Assembly: GCA_963729075.1 (NCBI GenBank)
Contig: CAVSMU010000018.1
Location: 62,001-126,000, forward strand
From: WHSW01 sp963729075
GTDB lineage: Bacteria > Actinomycetota > Thermoleophilia > Solirubrobacterales > 70-9
DNA: 64,000 bases
Direction of reading: 5' to 3'
The notes beneath the pieces were generated by a model. It was not told the origin of the DNA. It did no database searches and saw only the letters and a list, made by a program, of their open reading frames with translations. This document shows positions 42,228 through 50,881 of the stretch, piece after piece (position 1 is the stretch's first letter; every line of letters starts with the position of its first letter). The position numbers and the translations under genes are program-made.

Positions 42228-43090
42228 CGCGGCGGCGGGGGTGCGTCGGGCGGGGGCGGGATATCGTCGGGCGGCGGCGGGATCTCCCCCGGGGCCGAGC
42301 GCAGCGGGGGAACATTCTCGGGCGGTGCGACGCTCGAGGGGGCGTGAGGCTCGAGCAGCGGCTTGAGCAGGTCGATCGGCAGCGGGAAGACGATGCTTGT
42401 GCTGTTGTTGACCCCGATCTCGACCAGCGTCTGCAGGTAACGCAGCTGCAGGGTCGCCGGATTCGCGCTCATGATGTTCGCCGCCTGCGAGAGCTTCTCG
42501 GAGGCCTGGAACTCGCCGTCGGCGGCGATGATCTTCGCCCGCCGCTCGCGCTCGGCCTCGGCCTGGCGGGACATCGCCCGCTGCATATCGGCGGGCAGCT
42601 CGACGTCCTTGACCTCGACCGTCGAGACCTTCACCCCCCAGGGCTCGGTCTGCTCGTCGATGATCTGCTGAAGCTCGACGTTGAGCCGCTCGCGCTCGGC
42701 CAACAGGGCGTCGAGCTCGGCCTTGCCGAGCACCGAGCGCAGCGTCGTCTGCGAGATCTGCGAGGTGGCGAGGAGGAAGTTCTCGACCTCGGTGACCGCC
42801 TTGTTCGGATCGACGACGCGGAAGTAGGCGACCGCGTTGACCCGCACGGTGACGTTGTCCTTGGTGATCACCTCCTGCGGCGGCACGTTGAGCGTGATCG
42901 TCCGCAGGTCGACCCTGACCATCTGGTCGATGATCGGGATCAGCAGGATCAGCCCCGGCCCCTTTTGGGCGATCAGCCGGCCGAGCCGGAAGATCACCCC
43001 GCGCTCGTACTCGCGCAGGATCCGGATCGCCGAGGCGAGGAGGATCAGCACGAAGACGGCGACGATCCCGATGACGATGAGCGCGACCAT
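42224..43090 (-). CDS. SPFH/Band 7 slipin (stomatin-like)
   Basis: 288 residues. An N-terminal membrane hairpin helix (LIVIGIVAVFVLILLASAIR) is followed by the SPFH domain (YERGVIFRLGRL, KGPGLILLIPIIDQMVRVDL, NVTVRVNAVAYFRVVDP). A coiled-coil rich in Ala/Glu/Arg and a Pro-rich tail of IPPPPDD-type repeats end the protein. Slipins form membrane scaffolds and in prokaryotes are encoded beside an NfeD protease that cleaves their C-terminus. NfeD is directly upstream here (two bases), matching that pairing. Confidence 0.93.
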   Translation of the reverse strand: MVALIVIGIVAVFVLILLASAIRILREYERGVIFRLGRLIAQKGPGLILLIPIIDQMVRVDLRTITLNVPPQEVITKDNVTVRVNAVAYFRVVDPNKAVTEVENFLLATSQISQTTLRSVLGKAELDALLAERERLNVELQQIIDEQTEPWGVKVSTVEVKDVELPADMQRAMSRQAEAERERRAKIIAADGEFQASEKLSQAANIMSANPATLQLRYLQTLVEIGVNNSTSIVFPLPIDLLKPLLEPHAPSSVAPPENVPPLRSAPGEIPPPPDDIPPPPDAPPPPR

Positions 43091-43092
43091 GC

Positions 43093-44427
43093 CTACTCCT
43101 CTGCCTCGTGTTCAACCGGGCGGACGCGCAGCGTCAACCCTTCGATCGACTCGACGCGCACTCTAGCGCCGCGCTTGCGGACCCGCTCGGCGTCGCCGTC
43201 GCGGGCGCCCTCGGCCAGCGTCGCGCGCCACAGCGCCCCGCCGACGAAGGCCTGGCCGACAGGGTCGAGCGGCACGCGGACGTCGCCCGTGGCGCCGATC
43301 ATCTCCTCCCATCCGGTGAGCTTCGGCCGCCGGTGGGCGAGCACCACCTTGCGGGTCGCGAAGACGAAGAACCCGCCGACGAGCACGGCGACCGCGATTA
43401 CCGCGGGCACGGAGACCTCGACCTCGTCGGTCCCGGTGTCGAAGAGCAGCAGCCCCGATAACGCGAGCGCGAGCACGCCGATCCCGCCGAGGATCCCGTT
43501 CGTGGGCAGATGTGCCTCGGCGACGATGAACCCGATCCCGACCACGAGCAACGCGATCCCGGCGGCGGTGACCGGGAGCTGGGCGGTGCCGTAGGCGCCG
43601 AGCAGGAACGAGACCACTCCGAGAGTCCCCGGGATGAACAGCCCCGGGCTGAAGATCTCGATCGCGATCCCGACCAGGCCGACCAGCAGCAGCAGATAGG
43701 CGACCGTCGGGTTGACGAGGATCTGCAGCAGCTCGTACTGCAACGGCATGTCGCGCTCGTCGATCACGAACCCGGCGGTGTCGAGCGTCTGAGCCTTCGG
43801 GCCCTGGACCTCGTAACCGTCGAGGTCAGCGAGCAGCTCCTCCTCGCTCGCGGCGACGATGTCGATGGCGTTGGCGTCGAGCGCCTCGGCCGCGGTGACG
43901 TTCTCGGCCTCGGTGACCATCCGCTCGGCGAGCGCCCCGTTGCGTCCGTGTCCCTGGGCGAGGGCGCGAATGAAGGCGGCGGCGTCGTTCTCGATCTTCC
44001 GGCCCAGCGTGCCCCCGATGTCCCCGCCGGTGGACGTGACCGCGCTCGCCGAGCCGATGTTCGTCTGCGGGGCCATCGCCGCCACGTCCGCCGCCTCGGT
44101 GATGAACGCGCCGGCGGAGGCGGCCCGGGCGCCGTTCGGCGACACGTAGACGACCACCGGCATGGGGGCGTCGAGGATCGACTGGATGATCTCCCGCATG
44201 GAGGTGTCGAGCCCGCCCGGGGTGTCGAGGCGGATGATCGCCAGGGGCGCGTCCTCGTCGGCCGCGTCGTCGAGCGCCGAACCGATCCACTTCTCGGTCG
44301 CCGGGTCGATCGTGCCCGAGAGCTCGATCGAGGGCACCGTCTGAGCCGACTGCGCCCCCACCGCGCCAGGCAGCAGGAGCAATCCGGCAAGCACGGACCA
44401 CAGCCAGATGTGCGCGCGCGGGCGCAT
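43093..44427 (-). CDS. NfeD-type membrane serine protease
   Basis: 444 residues. A signal/TM start is followed by a ClpP-like serine protease domain with PGGLDTSMREI, catalytic Ser in GARAASAGAFI and a Lys in KIENDAAAFI. Four or five TM helices come next, then a C-terminal OB-fold NfeD domain (MIGATGDVRVPLDPVGQAFV). It is the full-length NfeD type that partners with slipin, cut in the membrane. The order tlpA-like, nfeD, slipin, galT is tight on one strand. Confidence 0.92.
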   Translation of the reverse strand: MRPRAHIWLWSVLAGLLLLPGAVGAQSAQTVPSIELSGTIDPATEKWIGSALDDAADEDAPLAIIRLDTPGGLDTSMREIIQSILDAPMPVVVYVSPNGARAASAGAFITEAADVAAMAPQTNIGSASAVTSTGGDIGGTLGRKIENDAAAFIRALAQGHGRNGALAERMVTEAENVTAAEALDANAIDIVAASEEELLADLDGYEVQGPKAQTLDTAGFVIDERDMPLQYELLQILVNPTVAYLLLLVGLVGIAIEIFSPGLFIPGTLGVVSFLLGAYGTAQLPVTAAGIALLVVGIGFIVAEAHLPTNGILGGIGVLALALSGLLLFDTGTDEVEVSVPAVIAVAVLVGGFFVFATRKVVLAHRRPKLTGWEEMIGATGDVRVPLDPVGQAFVGGALWRATLAEGARDGDAERVRKRGARVRVESIEGLTLRVRPVEHEAEE

Positions 44428-44441
44428 GAGCGAATTATCCG

Positions 44442-45038
44442 CTAGCCCGTGTATCGCTCGATCTCGGCGATCAGATCGTCCTCGTTCGTATACGGGCCGT
44501 TCCTGAGGTACTCGAGCTCACCGTCGGCCGCGTAGAAGGCGGTGCCGGGCAGCCCGCGCAGGCGGAGCTCGTCCCAGATCTCGCGATCGGGGTCGGTGAT
44601 GCTCGGGTAGGGCACCGGGAACTGCTCGAGGAACGTCTCCGCCGCCGGGTCGGTGTCGAGTGAGTCGACGCCGAGGAAGGCGACTCGGTCGCCGTACTCG
44701 GCCGCCGCCCGCTGGAACAACGGGAACTCGGAGCGGCATGGCCCGCACCAGGACGCCCAGAGATTGACGACCACCGGATGTCCCTCGAGCTTGGCGAGCT
44801 CGGCCTCATAGGCGTCGAGCCCTCCCGGGATCAGCGCATCGCCCTTCGCGTACAGCTCGGCCAGCGGCCGCGGGGCGTCGGACAGGGCGGCCTCGTAGTC
44901 GGTCGCGGCCGACTCGGGGTTGGCGGCGCCCGGGTCGCCGGGCTCCTCCCGCGAGGCGAGGGCGTAGGCGACGGCCGCGACGCAGATCACGCCGACAACC
45001 GCACTGATCGCGACCGGTTTGGTGATTCGGAAGCCCAT
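44442..45038 (-). CDS. TlpA-like membrane-anchored thioredoxin
   Basis: 198 residues from the ATG at 45036-45038. One N-terminal TM (AISAVVGVICVAAVAYAL) anchors an extracytoplasmic thioredoxin fold with LWASWCGPCRSEFP, FLGVDS and the cis-Pro region GLPGTAFYAADG. The CxxC motif suggests reduction of disulfides, for example apocytochrome c. The cytochrome c maturation genes lie at 54.6-57 kb, not adjacent. It is first in the NfeD/slipin series. Confidence 0.9.
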   Translation of the reverse strand: MGFRITKPVAISAVVGVICVAAVAYALASREEPGDPGAANPESAATDYEAALSDAPRPLAELYAKGDALIPGGLDAYEAELAKLEGHPVVVNLWASWCGPCRSEFPLFQRAAAEYGDRVAFLGVDSLDTDPAAETFLEQFPVPYPSITDPDREIWDELRLRGLPGTAFYAADGELEYLRNGPYTNEDDLIAEIERYTG

Positions 45039-45206
45039 CGCCTGCCCAGTGTGGTTCAATTCATGTCGGTCCCAGAGTTCGTGGACCGCGGGGGGACGTC
45101 GGTCCGGTCGGAGGGGACTTCGGCCCGGCGCCCGCCCTTCCCGAGCTTACTTCGCTCGCCGTCCCCGATCGGGTCACTGCGAGCGCGGGACTCACTTTCC
45201 TTTCCC

Positions 45207-47789
45207 ATGGCCAATACCACTGACGTTGCCGCGGAGACCGCGAGCGAACTGAGCGAGGCCGACCTCGATCGGGTGCGGGAGTTCTCCCGTGAACCGATCC
45301 TGCTCGAGGGCGAGACGATCGCCGATCTGGAGCCCGGCACCGCGAGGCGCCGGGCTGTCGAGACCGCGCTGGCCGAGCTCGCCGAGGGCCGCGAGGCGCC
45401 CTCGTTCGAGTGGCGGCGCGACTACTCGCTGCTGCTCGGCCTCGAGCGGCTGCTCTGGGAGCCCAAGCCGTCGCTGCGCGACGGCGCCGAGCTCAACGAC
45501 CACCAGGTCGACGCCCTGTCGGGAACCCTGGCCGCGATCACCGCCGAGGTCGAGGGCCCCGAGGGCGAGGCGCGGCGCAACGGCCGCGGTAACGGCGCCA
45601 GGGGCGAGGCGAACGGCGAGGGGGCGAACGGCGAGGGCGAGGGCGGGCTCGACGGCGAGAGCGACCTGCTGGCGCCCGACGAGGAGCCGCAGGACTGGGA
45701 TGAGGCCGAGACCGCCGAGGTGGTCGAGGAGGCGCCCGAGGACCCCGGCGCCAGCCGTCGATTCTGGTTCGAGCACGCGACCGGCGCCGGCAAGACGGTC
45801 GCCGCGGTGGGCTTCGTCGAGGCCTCGCGCACGGGCGGCGTGCTGATCCTCACCCACCGTCGCAACCTCGTCGACCAGTTCATCGGGGAGATCTCCGACC
45901 GCGGCTACAAGGAGCGCCTCTCACCGCCGCTCCTGGACGGCGCCGACCACCCCTACGGCCCGGTCACGGTCGAGACCTACCAGTGGTTCGTACGCAACGC
46001 GGGGCGCGTATCCGACGTGTACTCGATCGTCGTCTGCGACGAGGCACACACCGCGCTCGGCGAGAAGACCAGCGCCTGCATCCGTAACTGGACCGGCCCG
46101 GTGTTCATCGGTATGACCGCGACCGGCGCCCTGATCGCCCGCCACGTCGCCGACCTCTTCCCCACGCAGACCTCACGCTTCGACCTCGCGCAGGCCGCTC
46201 GCCGCGGCGTGATCGCGCCCCTGCGCTGCATCCGCATCCCCCCGGGCCCCGGGGTGAGGACGATCGCCAACGTGCCGCTGCGCCGCGGCGAGGTCGATCA
46301 GGACTTCGACCAGGAGGAGCTGGCGGCACTGCTCGACCAGGAACCGTTCAACGTCGCCGTGGCCGACCTCTACCAGTCTCGCTTCCGGCGCGTGCCCGGC
46401 GTCGTCTACACAGCCGGCGTCCGGCATGCGAACAACGTCGCCAAGGCGTTCCAGAAAGCGGGCATCAACGCGCGGGCGGTCTCCGGCGAGACGCCCAAGC
46501 GCGAGCTGACCGAGATCCTGGCCGCCTTCGAGCGCGGCGAGGTCGACGTGCTCTGCAACGCGATGCTGCTCGCCGAGGGCTGGAACTCGCCGCGGGCGAC
46601 GATCTGCATGCACCTCGCGCCGACCGCCTCGCGACGCGTCTACCAGCAGCGCGTCGGGCGCGTCACCCGCCGCAACCCGGGCAAGGAAGCGGGGCTGGTG
46701 ATCGACTTCGTCCACCCGGCGACCACCCACGACGAGACGGTGATCTCCCTGCACAGCCTGCTCGACCGCGACGTCTACCGCGGCGGCGCGATCGTCGTCG
46801 GCCCGGTGCGCCGCGGGCGCGGGCGCCGGGTCCGGGTGGAGCGCCGCGTGGTGCCCGTCTCGGCGGACCCGGAGCGGCGGCTCGCGGTCCTCGAGCGCGA
46901 GCTATGGCGGATCGCCGTCGAGAACCTGAACTACTCCGAGCAGCACGCCTGGGCGGCCCTCGCCGGCGCCCGCGTGACGGCCGGCAACTGGCGCCGGGCG
47001 AAGGCGATGATCCAGCACGACCAGGCCAAGGAGCTGCGCCGCCGATTCCTGCTCACCTGCCTGCAGCGCAACCGCAACCATCAGCTGCGCCTGAAGGCGC
47101 TCTCCGAGGTCGCCGCGTTGCGCGAGGCCGAGGCCTTCGACGACGCGGTCGAGGTGGTCGCGACCTGGCCGCGCGACGAGCGCCGGGCCGGGGCGAAGGT
47201 CCTGCTGACGGCGCTCGCGGAGCGTCGCATCGGCCGGCGCGACCAGGCGCAGGCATGGGTCTGGCGCCTCGCGGCGATCAGCCGCGAGCTGCACGAGGAG
47301 TACGCCGTGCAGCGCTGGCCCGAGACCAAGCGCCTGCTCGGCCTCTTCGTCAACTCCTCCGGGCGCGCGCACGGCCGCAATGCGCGCCGCATCGTCCACG
47401 CCGCCCGCCAACAGGACCGCCGGCTGGCCGTCGCGTTGCTCGCCGCCGCAATCGCGCACACGCCGGAGGCCGAGGAGGTCCTCCGCGGGGCGCGCATGCG
47501 GATGGCGAGAAAGCCCTCGGCCGTGGCCCGGGAGCTGCTGCGCAACTTCCCGCGGAGCAGCAGGCGCCGGCGGCGGCGCTCCTCGAGCCGGTCGAGCGGC
47601 GACGGTGGCAACGGCGAGGCGCCCGAGCGCGAGAAGCTCGAGGCGGAGGCGGGCGAGGGCGCGGACGCCGACGAGGGCGATGACGCTGGGCCTGCCGTCG
47701 ACGCCGGGGCCGACGGCAAGCCGCAGGACGGCGAGTCGGCCGCGAAGGCCGAGGCCGACGAGGCCGAAGCGGAGTCGGCTACAGGTTGA
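45207..47789 (+). CDS. DEAD/DEAH-box SF2 helicase with acidic linker and basic/acidic tail
   Basis: 860 residues from the ATG at 45207 (an in-frame ATG at 45063 would add 48). After ~90 helical residues there is an acidic Gly/Glu/Asn insert (about 110-180). Then come motif I HATGAGKTVAAV, motif II VVCDEAHTAL, motif III GMTATGALI, motif V LLAEGWNSPRA and motif VI YQQRVGRVTRR. The last ~300 residues are helical, Arg-rich (SSRRRRRRSSSRSS), then Glu/Ala/Asp-rich. It acts on nucleic acid by ATP hydrolysis; the exact role is unknown. No restriction or defence gene is adjacent. It overlaps the convergent reductase by 11 bases. Confidence 0.88.
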   Translation: MANTTDVAAETASELSEADLDRVREFSREPILLEGETIADLEPGTARRRAVETALAELAEGREAPSFEWRRDYSLLLGLERLLWEPKPSLRDGAELNDHQVDALSGTLAAITAEVEGPEGEARRNGRGNGARGEANGEGANGEGEGGLDGESDLLAPDEEPQDWDEAETAEVVEEAPEDPGASRRFWFEHATGAGKTVAAVGFVEASRTGGVLILTHRRNLVDQFIGEISDRGYKERLSPPLLDGADHPYGPVTVETYQWFVRNAGRVSDVYSIVVCDEAHTALGEKTSACIRNWTGPVFIGMTATGALIARHVADLFPTQTSRFDLAQAARRGVIAPLRCIRIPPGPGVRTIANVPLRRGEVDQDFDQEELAALLDQEPFNVAVADLYQSRFRRVPGVVYTAGVRHANNVAKAFQKAGINARAVSGETPKRELTEILAAFERGEVDVLCNAMLLAEGWNSPRATICMHLAPTASRRVYQQRVGRVTRRNPGKEAGLVIDFVHPATTHDETVISLHSLLDRDVYRGGAIVVGPVRRGRGRRVRVERRVVPVSADPERRLAVLERELWRIAVENLNYSEQHAWAALAGARVTAGNWRRAKAMIQHDQAKELRRRFLLTCLQRNRNHQLRLKALSEVAALREAEAFDDAVEVVATWPRDERRAGAKVLLTALAERRIGRRDQAQAWVWRLAAISRELHEEYAVQRWPETKRLLGLFVNSSGRAHGRNARRIVHAARQQDRRLAVALLAAAIAHTPEAEEVLRGARMRMARKPSAVARELLRNFPRSSRRRRRRSSSRSSGDGGNGEAPEREKLEAEAGEGADADEGDDAGPAVDAGADGKPQDGESAAKAEADEAEAESATG

Positions 47790-48765
47790 TCGCCCGCATC
47801 CCGTCCGCGTCGTAGCGCTCGCCCACGGGCTCCGGAAGCTCGGCCAGCCGAGCCAGGTCCTCATCGGTGAGCTCGACCTCGGCCGCGCCGGCGTTCTGCT
47901 CCAGGTAGCTGCGCCGCTTGGTGCCCGGGATCGGGACCACGTCGTCGCCCCGGCCGAGCACCCAGGCGAGCGCCAGCTGGGCCGGCGTGACGCCCTTCTC
48001 GCCGGCGATCTCCTTGACCGTTGCGGCGAGGGCGATGTTGCGGTCCGCGTTCTCGTCGCCGAAGCGCGGCTGCGTGCGCCGCCAGTCGTCGGCGTCGAGG
48101 TCCTCCCGGGATTCGAAGCGGCCCGAGAGGAGTCCCCGGCCGAGGGGCGAGTAGGCGACCAGGCCGATCCCGAGCTCACGCAGGGTCGGCAGGACGGCGT
48201 CCTCGAGCTCGCGGGTGAACAGCGAGTACTCCGTCTGCACGGCCGTCAGCGGATGGGCGGCGTGTGCAGCGCGAATCGTCTCCGGTGCCGCCTCGCTGAG
48301 CCCGATGTAGCGCACCTTGCCCTCCGCGACCAGCTCGCCCAGGGCCCCGACCGTCTCGGCGATCGGCACGCCCGGATCGATGCGGTGTTGGAAGTAGAGG
48401 TCGACGTAGTCGGTGCCGAGGCGCTCGAGCGACGCGTCGATCGACCGGCGGACGTTCTCGGGAGATCCGTCGAGCACCCGGCGCGGACCGGACGGACCCT
48501 CGAGATCGATCCGCACCCCGAACTTGGTCGCGATCACGTACTCGTCGCGCCGCCCCGCGACCGCCTTGCCGACGAGCTCCTCGTTCGTGTATGGCCCGTA
48601 GAGCTCGGCCGTATCGAGGAAGTTGATCCCGAGCTCGAGCCCGCGACGGATCGCGGCGATCGACTCTGCCTCGTCGGTGGCGCCGTAGAAGGCCGACATG
48701 CCCATGCAGCCCAGGCCGAGCGCGGAGACGCTGAGGCCCTGGGTGCCCAATTTGCGCTGTTCCAT
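47779..48765 (-). CDS. Aldo/keto reductase
   Basis: A 328-residue TIM-barrel oxidoreductase using NADPH. It shows LGLGCMGMSAFYG, the Asp/Tyr of NFLDTAELYGPYTNEEL, Lys in VIATKFGV and His in DLYFQHRIDP. The cofactor segment is VVPIPGTKRRSYLEQN. It matches the YajO/PLR-like general AKR group. Its promoter carries a MerR-type 19-bp-spaced -35/-10 pair that mirrors the one for the divergent merR gene, so that regulator very probably controls it. Confidence 0.94.
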   Translation of the reverse strand: MEQRKLGTQGLSVSALGLGCMGMSAFYGATDEAESIAAIRRGLELGINFLDTAELYGPYTNEELVGKAVAGRRDEYVIATKFGVRIDLEGPSGPRRVLDGSPENVRRSIDASLERLGTDYVDLYFQHRIDPGVPIAETVGALGELVAEGKVRYIGLSEAAPETIRAAHAAHPLTAVQTEYSLFTRELEDAVLPTLRELGIGLVAYSPLGRGLLSGRFESREDLDADDWRRTQPRFGDENADRNIALAATVKEIAGEKGVTPAQLALAWVLGRGDDVVPIPGTKRRSYLEQNAGAAEVELTDEDLARLAELPEPVGERYDADGMRAINL

Positions 48766-48800
48766 TGCGCTTCCTTTCGTCTCGTTTCGTGCTCTGGTTC

Positions 48801-48832
48801 AGGGTAGGAATTGGAGTGCGCTCGAAGTCAAG
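48801..48832 (-). promoter_or_regulatory. MerR-type promoter of the aldo/keto reductase
   Basis: On the minus strand: TTGACT (48826-48831), 19-bp spacer, TACCCT (48801-48806). The spacer contains GAGCGCACTC, a near-palindrome. The elongated 19-bp spacer is the hallmark of promoters untwisted by MerR proteins. It is nearly the same sequence as the promoter facing the other way at 48852-48883. Confidence 0.75.
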
Positions 48833-48851
48833 GCCCCGGGTATCGCGATTG

Positions 48852-48883
48852 CTTGACCTAGAGCGCGCTCGAACTTCTACCCT
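48852..48883 (+). promoter_or_regulatory. MerR-type promoter of the merR gene
   Basis: TTGACC (48853-48858), 19-bp spacer with the palindrome GAGCGCGCTC, TACCCT (48878-48883). The ATG of the merR gene is at 48890, only six bases after the -10 box, so the transcript would be leaderless. Confidence 0.75.
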
Positions 48884-48889
48884 GCTGAT

Positions 48890-49282
48890 ATGGCGACGGA
48901 GACGAGCACCGATCTGACGATCGCCGAGGCGGCCGCCGAGGCGGGAGTCAGCGTCCACACCCTTCGCTACTACGAGCGCGCCGGCCTGCTCACGCCGATC
49001 GAGCGCAACGGCTCCGGGCACCGGCGCTTCAGCCCCGAGGACCTCGAGTGGATCGTGGTCTGCACCCGGTTGCGCGCAACCGGTATGCCGATCCGCCGGA
49101 TCCGCCAGTACGCCGACCTGGTGCGTGCGGGGGACGGCAACGAGGCCGAGCGCCTGGCGCTGCTCGAGGCGCATCGCGAGGAGGTGCGCGAGCGCCTGCG
49201 CGAGGTCCGCCGCCACCTCGAGCTGATCGACTACAAGATCGACCTCTACACCGAACGGCTCGCCGCCACCGACCGCGGCTGA
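48890..49282 (+). CDS. MerR-family transcriptional regulator
   Basis: 130 residues. The winged-helix start is TIAEAAAEAGVSVHTLRYYE, then RAGLLTPIERNGSGHRRFS and a dimerising coiled coil from about residue 80 (EAHREEVRERLREVRRHLEL). No Cys metal site is present, so it likely senses an organic or redox signal. It diverges from the aldo/keto reductase, and both starts carry the same MerR-type promoter, implying it regulates itself and the reductase. Confidence 0.95.
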   Translation: MATETSTDLTIAEAAAEAGVSVHTLRYYERAGLLTPIERNGSGHRRFSPEDLEWIVVCTRLRATGMPIRRIRQYADLVRAGDGNEAERLALLEAHREEVRERLREVRRHLELIDYKIDLYTERLAATDRG

Positions 49283-49300
49283 TACGCGAGCCGGGCCGGC

Positions 49301-50014
49301 TCAGCCCAGGCGCAGCTGCACCTCGCCGGAGCCGAGGCTGAGGCGGTCGCCGCCCTCGGTCTCGACGACGAGATTCCCGCGCTCGTCGACGCCGGCCCCT
49401 ACGCCCCGGCCGGCGTCGTTCGTCCCGCCGTCCCACTCGACCGCGCGGCCCGCCAGGGCGTCGCGCTCGCCGAAGGCGGCGAGCACGCGCCTCTCCGGCG
49501 CCTCCACCCACTCGCCGAGCGCCGCCGAGACCGCATCGCGCACCGTGCCGACCTCGGCGCCGTGGCCGATCGACGTCGCGGGCCAGCGCAGGTCGGCGGG
49601 GAACTCGTCGTCGGCGATCGCGACGTTGATCCCGATCCCGATCACCGCCCACTCGGGAGGGCGCGCCTCGATCAGCACCCCCGCGACCTTGCGCGCCTCG
49701 ATCCAGACGTCGTTCGGCCACTTGATGCGGCAGGCGACCGGGGCCACGGCCTCGATCGCATCACAGACCGCCACGGGCACGGCGAGCGGCAGCAGGGCGT
49801 GCTCGAGCTCCAGTGGGCGCAGGATCGCCGAGTAGAGCAGCGCCCGGTCGCGCGGCGCCGACCAGACCCTCCCGCGCCTGCCGCGCCCGGAGCTCTGCTC
49901 GCCGGCGGTGACCACGGCGCCGCTCGGCGCCCCGTCCTCCGCCAACTCGCGAGCGCGCTCGTTGGTCGAGTCGGTCAGCCGCAGGTGCAGGTGCGGGGCC
50001 CCGAAGCGGGTCAC
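49301..50014 (-). CDS. birA: Biotin--[acetyl-CoA-carboxylase] ligase
   Basis: A 237-residue BirA of the short type lacking an N-terminal HTH. It has LRLTDSTNERARELAEDGAP, the ATP/biotin loop GEQSSGRGRRGRVW (GRGRxGR), IKWPNDVWIEARKVAGVLIE and the C-terminal domain WDGGTNDAGRGVGAGVDERG. It attaches biotin to carboxylase carrier proteins. The GTG start at 50012-50014 overlaps the DUF62 stop as GTGA, making it the last gene of the ccm-hem operon. Confidence 0.94.
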   Translation of the reverse strand: MTRFGAPHLHLRLTDSTNERARELAEDGAPSGAVVTAGEQSSGRGRRGRVWSAPRDRALLYSAILRPLELEHALLPLAVPVAVCDAIEAVAPVACRIKWPNDVWIEARKVAGVLIEARPPEWAVIGIGINVAIADDEFPADLRWPATSIGHGAEVGTVRDAVSAALGEWVEAPERRVLAAFGERDALAGRAVEWDGGTNDAGRGVGAGVDERGNLVVETEGGDRLSLGSGEVQLRLG

Positions 50015-50830
50015 CCCGGCCTCAGCGCGACCCGGTCGGCGGACTCGAGCCCGAGTCGCTCTGCGGCGCTGCCGCGGTTCACCGCCAGCGCCAGGCTGCC
50101 GGCGGCGTCCAGGTACACGAGCAGCCCGCCCTCGGGGACGTCGGCGAACGTGAGCGCGTAGACGGCCTCGTGGGTGGCGCCCTCGACCTCGATCACGAGC
50201 GGCCGCCCGAGCTTCAGCCCCGCCTCGGCGGCGGCCTCGGCTGACGCGATCAGGCCGGCGTTGCCGAACACGTCGACGTCGCCGACAACGGCGACCAGGC
50301 CGCGGTCCCGCTCGACCTCCGCGAGCGGAGGCTCGAGCGTGACCAGGTCGGCGGGATCGAGCGCCTCGCCCAACGATCCCGGCGGGGTCCCGAGGGCGAG
50401 GTGGGCGGCCACCGGGGCGAAGATGTCGCGCCCGTGGAAGGTCGCCGAGATCGGCTCGAGGCGGACGGCGGACAGCGAGACGTCGACCGCGTCCACGGCG
50501 CCCGCCGAAGCGCTCGATCGCCCCGGACAGCAGGCCGTTGTCGGGACCAACCAGGAGCCGGTCCTCCTCGGCGACGCGAACGGCGACGGCCTTGCGGGGC
50601 GAGCCCACCCCGGGATCGACGACCGCGAGGTGAACGCCCGCGGGTGCGTATCCAAGCGTCGCGGCGAGCACGGCGGCCCCGCGCGCGACGTCGTGACGCG
50701 GGATCCCGTGGGTGAGGTCGATGACCTGCGCGTCCGGCGCGATCCGAGCGATCACCGCCCGGCAGACGCCGGCGAACTCGTCGGTGGCGCCGTAGTCGGA
50801 GAGGAAGGTGATCGGACGCGCTCCGGGCAT
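50011..50830 (-). pseudogene. DUF62 (SAM hydroxide adenosyltransferase) gene with a frameshift
   Basis: The N-terminal frame from the ATG at 50828-50830 reads ITFLSDYGATDEFAGVCRAV, VIDLTHGIPRHDV and HLAVVDPGVGSPRKAVAV, ending near AIERFGG. The C-terminal frame continues as AVDAVDVSLSAVRLEPISAT, IFAPVAAHLALG and VVGDVDVFGNAGLI. One extra G in a GGG run at about 50513 explains the shift. Intact relatives hydrolyse SAM to adenosine. It may be a base-call error, as the flanking sequence is well conserved. Confidence 0.82.
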
Positions 50831-50881
50831 CACCGCCCGCATCGTCTCAGCTTCCGCACGGTTCGGTCGCTGGGCGAACCG

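Noticed and set aside
45063..45206. 48-residue N-terminal extension of the helicase
   Set aside because: Arg/Pro/Ser-rich with no SD before its ATG; the later ATG gives a helical N-terminus. Kept only as an alternative start.
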